From Atrina japonica (taxonomy: Eukaryota > Mollusca > Bivalvia > Pterioida > Pinnidae): a stretch of 64,000 nucleotides of DNA. The notes beneath the pieces are model-generated. The model saw nothing but the letters and a program-made list of their open reading frames with translations. It searched no databases and was not told the origin of the DNA. Position numbers and translations under genes: made by a program. Location of the stretch: NCBI GenBank assembly GCA_030159075.1, contig BROG01000520.1:186001-250000 (forward strand). Reading direction: 5' to 3'. Shown here one piece after another: positions 59,256 to 64,000 of this stretch; position 1 is the first letter of the stretch, and every line of letters starts with the position of its first letter.

Positions 59256-59378
59256 ACTTCCCTACTCATCAATATTTGGTGGTGTGTCAGCTATGGGGAA
59301 AGAACATATGGAGACTGTGAATGGTTATTCCAATAAATATTTTGGATGGGGAGGAGAGGATGATGATATGTACCGGAG
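59256..59378 (+). CDS. Beta-1,4-galactosyltransferase family glycosyltransferase, exon 4 of 7
   Basis: 123 bp completing codon 225 and running to residue 265 plus two bases. It holds LPYSSIFGGVSAM at 226-238 and the family's most conserved motif, FGWGGEDDD at 254-262, with Trp256 and Glu259-Asp262 for acceptor and donor binding. Ile231 is aligned with Tyr289 of bovine beta4Gal-T1 (25 residues before the Trp in both), the residue that decides between Gal and GalNAc. Acceptor 'gctttcag', donor GAG|GTAGGG. Confidence 0.97.
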
Positions 59379-59498
59379 GTAGGGAAAACCCATTGTTAAT
59401 AAAATGTTTCTTTTTTATTGTTAGAATATTGTGTAAATTGAGGGATATATAATCACGTTATTTTGAAATGTTTTGATATAAATTGTTTGTCGTTGTAG

Positions 59499-59594
59499 AA
59501 TCAAACAACAGAATATGACCATTACTCGATATACATCGGATGTGGCCCGATATAAAATGTTATCTCACCGGAAGGATAAAGGCAATCCAAACAG
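59499..59594 (+). CDS. Beta-1,4-galactosyltransferase family glycosyltransferase, exon 5 of 7
   Basis: A short exon of 96 bp after an intron of only 120 bp. It encodes residues 266-297 and two bases. YKMLSHRKDKGN contains Met286 and His289, spaced as the other two Mn2+ ligands of the family (Met344 and His347 in the bovine enzyme). Bounded by 'gtcgttgtag' and CAG|GTAAAC. Confidence 0.95.
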
Positions 59595-59972
59595 GTAAAC
59601 AGAAAGTAACATACACTTTTTGTTAATTTGGCTCATCTCTATTTTCTAGTAGTAGTCTTTCCGTTACATCGCTCTATCTTTATAATCGACGAATCTTAGT
59701 AAGAGTTATCTTTCTTGGAACAGGTATAAAATCTCAGAGAGTAATTGTCAACATCAGATAACATCTTTGTTCTATTTACCAATTTTATGTTTTGAGTGTT
59801 TTTGCATTATCATATCTACAGCATAAGCCATTATTCGTATTTGTTATACTAAGAATATGCCAATGATTTATCTTGGTATCAAGTTGAATATACGAAGCTG
59901 AGTTTTTTTAAAAACATCATTTTGATAACGACTCTGCAATGTATAAACATTATATTTACATGATTTAGTTCC

Positions 59973-60022
59973 GTAGGTAGGTAGGTAGGTAGGTAGGTAG
60001 GTAGGGAGGGAGGGAGGGAGGG
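59973..60022. repeat. (GTAG)n-(GGGA)n tetranucleotide repeat (intron 5)
   Basis: About eight GTAG units pass directly into five GGGA units. Confidence 0.98.
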
Positions 60023-60037
60023 AATTCAGTGGTCAAA

Positions 60038-60235
60038 GTATCATGCTTTAAACATTGAAGTCCCTCACCTCTAGTCAGCGATGTTTCAATCCCCACTGGA
60101 ACCTAAGCTGATTTTGTGAGAAAGTGTGGCAGTTTACTTGCTGAAGGCCAGTAATCTCTTTCCGGGTAAATTGTAACACGGTTCTCATCACCACCATTAA
60201 CAACTGGCTGCCACTGTATGACTGAAAAATTGTCA
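60038..60235 (+). repeat. SINE-like element, family A, best copy (intron 5)
   Basis: In order: a front with 'gtggtcaaagtatcatgctt', 'tgaagtccctcacctctagt', a box-B-like 'gtttcaatccccactggaac', 'tgattttgtgagaaagtgtg', 'agtttacttgctgaaggcca', 'gggtaaattgtaacacggtt' and 'actggctgccactgtatgac'. The front and box B show a tRNA-derived head (the copy at 31838 keeps box A better). At least eight other copies in the window share this order on either strand. Confidence 0.75.
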
Positions 60236-60297
60236 ACAAACTTTGATGAGTAGTTAAGTAGTAAATATCTGGTTTTCCTAATCGTGTGATTATTTAG

Positions 60298-60436
60298 ATT
60301 TCAGTTATTAAAAGGAACACGTGAAAGATACCAAAAAGATGGTTTAAATAGTTTGAAATATAAAGTGCTAACAAAGGAATACAGGAGACTTTATACTTAT
60401 ATCCTTGCCTGGGCCAATCAAACTGAGATTATGATG
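60298..60436 (+). CDS. Beta-1,4-galactosyltransferase family glycosyltransferase, exon 6 of 7
   Basis: Encodes residues 298-344. The stretch RYQKDGLNSLKYKVL is the C-terminal conserved block of the family, followed by YRRLYTYILAW. Acceptor 'gattatttag', donor ATG|GTAAGT. It ends on a codon boundary. Confidence 0.96.
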
Positions 60437-60489
60437 GTAAGTTGTATATAGTTAAATAATCTGCTTATCTCAGTAAATGCTAGTCTGAT

Positions 60490-61110
60490 AACTGAGGTCT
60501 GTATCAACACAAATGAAAGATACAACAGAATCAACACACACGCTTCATACTAGACGGGAAATTAACAACTAAGCTATATGACAAACGAGATGATTTCAGC
60601 TTTCCCATCGTAAATTTTCCACATTTAAGCAGTAATATCCCACAGTCACTGGCATATGGAGTTCATATTTCACAATGATCCTATATGACAGGCCGTGTTC
60701 AATATATGAACATTTCATATACAGAGGTAAACTACTCACTGGCATATTATTGACACGGCGATATCGAAAATGTTACGGTTGGTATAATAGTCTTGTTTGC
60801 TTGTTTGTTTGTTTATTGTTGTTTAACGTCTTGTTTGCAATTACTCTGTTTCACAAAGTGAAATGTTGAGTTGCCTGTTTGATGGCGGTTGTTGAGACGT
60901 CTTTACCAATTGTAACGAGGATGCATTCCTCACGTATTTCATTTTGATTTGACTGTGGACTCACGGCAGATGTGACCAGTCGACAGGGAATGCTTACTCC
61001 TCAATGGCACCTTTTCCAGAGGTCTGTGTTTGTCCATTATTTACCATGTACCTATATCATGGACATCCTATAGATTTTACTTTGGTATCTCAGATTTTTT
61101 ACATATTTTT
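60490..61110 (+). pseudogene. Reverse-transcriptase element, partial copy in intron 6
   Basis: From about 60558 one frame reads KLYDKRDDFSFPIVNFPHLS and SLAYGVHISQ, then stops. Another frame continues with YEHFIYRGKLLTGILL, the region after the RT core. From about 60830 the non-coding tail follows ('caattgtaacgaggatgcat', 'gacagggaatgcttactcct'). It keeps different parts from the copy at 52 kb, and in this overlap the protein-like sequence is better preserved. Confidence 0.75.
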
Positions 61111-61720
61111 TTTATTTTTTGATACATGTTTGAAATACTTTAGTAATATTTTGTTAGTAAACTTTGATGATACTGTGTTATTTCCTTTCTTTAATTATTC
61201 CATGTACATTTTGCATAATAATGATACAGGTATATAGATTTGGCACTAGAATAAATAAATAGTTTCCTGAAAGCTTTCATTTTAACTTTTAAACAATTAC
61301 TAATTTTGAAAAAAATAATTATGTTTTCGAAACTTTTACGAGTTATTTCCTTCATTGGCAGATATAATAGTGATATCTGTTATATCACAGATTGCAGTGA
61401 GGTAATGAAGATTTTTTTATATCACATGCGGGGGGTAATTTCTTTTCCAGAGACAAAACGAATATGCCTGCATGTGGAAATTAGATCTGAAACGTATGGG
61501 GTATTTTCTGATCTTTTTTTTCAAAGTTAAAAATTGTTGAAAAGTTGAAATGACAGCTTAAGTATTAATTTGTCATGGAAATAATTAATCCAGTAATTTT
61601 CAATCGATAGTAATCAGTTAATATAAAAGTATTGTTCCATGGGTGAGTAGAGAATTACTTAGTTTATTCATTCTATGTTTTAAAGAAAAATTATTACTTT
61701 TTTCTTAAACCTTCTTTCAG

Positions 61721-61768
61721 GCTGGACAGACATCAACACCGAAAACCAAAAATGTAAAAATAAATTGA
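61721..61768 (+). CDS. Beta-1,4-galactosyltransferase family glycosyltransferase, exon 7 of 7 and stop
   Basis: A 15-codon terminal exon (AGQTSTPKTKNVKIN) follows a strong acceptor, 'ccttctttcag'. The tail is basic and polar and lies outside the conserved domain, so its exact form rests on the splice sites alone. TGA at 61766-61768. Confidence 0.8.
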   Translation, partial: AGQTSTPKTKNVKIN

Positions 61769-61864
61769 TATTTGGGGAATTGTTAATATAGGTAATTATG
61801 GAGTTGGTTTGAAGTTGTGCTTGCAATGATGCAGACATGAACGAATTTAACATGGAAACACATG

Positions 61865-61870
61865 AATAAA
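61865..61870 (+). terminator. Candidate polyadenylation signal
   Basis: AATAAA lies 97 nt after the glycosyltransferase stop codon, the first such hexamer downstream. Confidence 0.5.
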
Positions 61871-61879
61871 TATTGGGTC

Positions 61880-62220
61880 AAAAGCAAACGGAACGACCAG
61901 TAAAACATTTGTATTCTTGGAGACCGAACGAGAATATACTATATATTATGATGTTGTGAGGCCATATTGGCGTTTACTTCACATATTTTGACCGCTTGAT
62001 TTGAAATTAGATGTTAAATCATTCACCACTGATAAAACAATGGACTGTACTCCTCATCAATGACGTCAGAGCACTCCAACTGCAATTAGGGGTGATTGTG
62101 TGTGCTACCTAGACATGGTATAATCATTAAATGATAGCGTTGTCAATGTCAGATATAGATTATCAACAGGATTAATAGAAAACGATTTGAAGGTTGGTAA
62201 CAAAAGAAGGAAGTGGATGT

Positions 62221-62260
<40 letters not shown>

Positions 62261-62740
62261 TATCTGATGTATAGAGAATTGTCCATGTAGCTAAATATAT
62301 AGCTTTGTAAATGTGTGGTCTAACGTCTAGTAAATTAACTATAGAGCTGATCTGAGAAAAGAGCTGTTTAGGGATCGTGGATATATGATTGTACGTTAAA
62401 GGGAAAATGATATTTGATTTGTGACAGAATTTGTCATTTATATTTCTTTTAATTATATAATTTATGACGTGATTGCTCATGGTACTGTAATTCTAAATGA
62501 TTTATCTGTGATATTAAATTATTTTAGTTATTACAGTTGTGTTATTTCATGTACTTTTATAAAGATAAATCGTCCAGAACCAATTGCTACTGTATAATGG
62601 TATCGAAGATAGTGTTAACATTATTATAATCTATTTACTATGAAACGTTTTCGTTTCAGTGAACGACGTAGTTCTAATAAAAACTTGACTATAAAGTTTT
62701 CGCTAGATGACAAGAAAAAAATCATCAAATTTTATATGTG
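61880..62740. other. No gene; (GA)n tract
   Basis: AT-rich 3' flank of the glycosyltransferase. A GA run of about 33 bp lies at 62226-62258. Confidence 0.5.
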
Positions 62741-62747
62741 GTTTAAT

Positions 62748-62920
62748 TGTTTGTTTATTGTTGTTTAACGTCCCACTCAAGAATATTTCACTCATATCGA
62801 GTCTATGGACATACTGTCTCATCCGAAGTACAGGAAACCAATCTGCCGTCGGCTGCACTCGAACTCGGGACCTCGCCATCAAGAGTCGGGCGCGCTACCG
62901 ACTGAGCCAGGCCGGCTCTA
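62748..62920 (-). repeat. tRNA-Lys-derived SINE-like copy, family B (short body)
   Basis: On the minus strand the head reads 'gccggcctggctcagtcggt', 'agcgcgcccgactcttgatg' and 'gtcccgagttcgagtgc': box A, a CTT anticodon loop and box B as in tRNA-Lys. A short body leads to the tail 'atatgagtgaaatattcttg' and 'agtgggacgttaaaca'. Head and tail match 42695-42898; the middle does not. The 116-codon plus-strand frame across it is accidental. Confidence 0.75.
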
Positions 62921-63394
62921 AGTGTGGTTTAAAAAGTATCTTTACGCAATATTGGAAAGTTGAAAAGATACTATTTTGCGACTGGACAAAATTGCTTTCA
63001 GATGCACAAAGACGGTTATGTTATTTCAATTTTCGTATGCGATTATGTCGTAATTAAAACAAGTAAATATCAACAAAAAGTAGAGAAATACAGGACAAAC
63101 ACATATCGTTTATGGCCTACGCGTTTTATTTAAAATTAGAATATGCTTTGTTTTCACTGGAAGTATTACGCAATCAGAGACGAGATAAATGTTGGTGTAT
63201 TTTATGTGTCAATTATCTAAAGTAACAAGTATATTGTCAAATTCTTCAGGCAATTATATGATCTTGAGAATTCAGAAAAAAATAACTTACTTGAGAATGT
63301 AGTTTTAAATACAATTACTATAAAGTCATCCTAAGTAATATAGACTAGCAATTCGGCCAAGGGGTGGAGAGATTAATCGACAAAACGAATTCTA

Positions 63395-63556
63395 CTTAAC
63401 AAATGTAAACACAAACTTTGCAAAACGATTTCTAGATAAAACTTTATTTTAATAATTCCCTCTGTATTGACGTCAATGCATGTCACGGCAGCAAAATCAA
63501 ATCCATACCGCATTGTACGCAGTAATGCCAAGTCATGCTCGGGGTTTAATCTACAA
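63395..63556 (-). CDS. Weak candidate exon, unknown gene
   Basis: On the minus strand 'catctttttgtag' is followed by an open stretch reading LNPEHDLALLRTMRYGFDF and AVTCIDVNTEGIIK, less AT-driven than its surroundings and with several CpGs. No convincing donor closes it, and the partner exon, if any, would lie at or beyond the right edge. Confidence 0.2.
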
Positions 63557-63599
63557 AAAGATGCAGTTACAATTATAAACTTAAACAAATATTTTCGAG

Positions 63600-64000
63600 A
63601 ATTTAAATAAATGAATTAACATTGTTTTAATTAAAAGTATTTTAAATATTCCAGATTTTTAGTTTATTATAATTTATTTAATATTTACTTATTAGATTAG
63701 AATCATAGAAAGTTTAAGCATATTATATAAATCGATACTTTTTAAGTAAAACACAATAAGAATTATACTTTTACTGTGTTGGCATTCTCAAAGACCTCCA
63801 ATGAGCAATCCTTATCTGACTCGATTGAATTTTGCATTTTTTTGCCCGTGAAGTGAAAATATGATAAGATCTTGTTGAAAGGGTTAACAATATTTAGCTA
63901 ACGGGCTGCTGGATAAAACAAAAGGTAGTCCGAGTACTCACATCAGTGCACTGTCCCATGTGTACATCGAAGTCCGCAACAATCGGCAACACATTTATGC
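63600..64000. other. No feature recognised
   Basis: AT-rich to about 63770. The last 200 bp are more balanced in composition but too short to interpret. Confidence 0.4.

Noticed and set aside
62707..63057. 116-codon plus-strand frame
   Set aside because: More than half of it is the antisense of a tRNA-Lys-derived SINE.

Overview
The window is AT-rich animal nuclear DNA. Genes are split by GT-AG introns and are far outnumbered by tandem arrays, microsatellites, tRNA-derived SINE-like copies, short inverted-repeat elements and decayed transposons. The two recognisable genes are metazoan families, and the dispersed repeats resemble those I know from molluscs, so a bivalve is my best guess. The phylum rests on resemblance, not on a search.

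Layout. 0-5.1 kb is a satellite array: a decayed 35-bp unit first, then a 45-bp unit. 6.3-7.7 kb is a 44-bp minisatellite and 7.7-8.5 kb a 32-bp minisatellite rich in CACGTG. 9-30 kb has no confident gene. It holds two weak minus-strand coding candidates (about 10.0 and 11.5 kb), several copies of a roughly 300-bp dispersed repeat, two TTAA-flanked inverted-repeat elements, a dead Tc1-like transposase (21.8-22.8 kb) and pieces of a reverse-transcriptase element.

30.6-35.4 kb carries a complete three-exon gene for a Popeye-domain (POPDC/BVES-type) membrane protein of 357 residues on the plus strand. 35.5-54 kb is mostly repeats, with several striking palindromes (36.5, 45.4 and 47.05 kb), minisatellites at 48.7 and 52.8 kb, and a second reverse-transcriptase relic. 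A possible untranslated first exon lies near 44.6-44.9 kb.

54.3-61.8 kb carries a complete seven-exon gene for a type II Golgi glycosyltransferase of the beta-1,4-galactosyltransferase family, 359 residues, also on the plus strand. It has isoleucine where vertebrate beta4Gal-T1 has the donor-selecting Tyr289, which predicts UDP-GalNAc use. The last 2 kb hold a tRNA-Lys-derived SINE and one weak candidate exon.

The two genes are about 19 kb apart with no sign of joint regulation. One acts as a cAMP-binding membrane protein and the other in Golgi glycan synthesis; I infer no shared pathway. I found no convincing new multi-gene system. The most unusual material is structural: the satellite, the TTAA element family, the palindromes and the composite SINEs.
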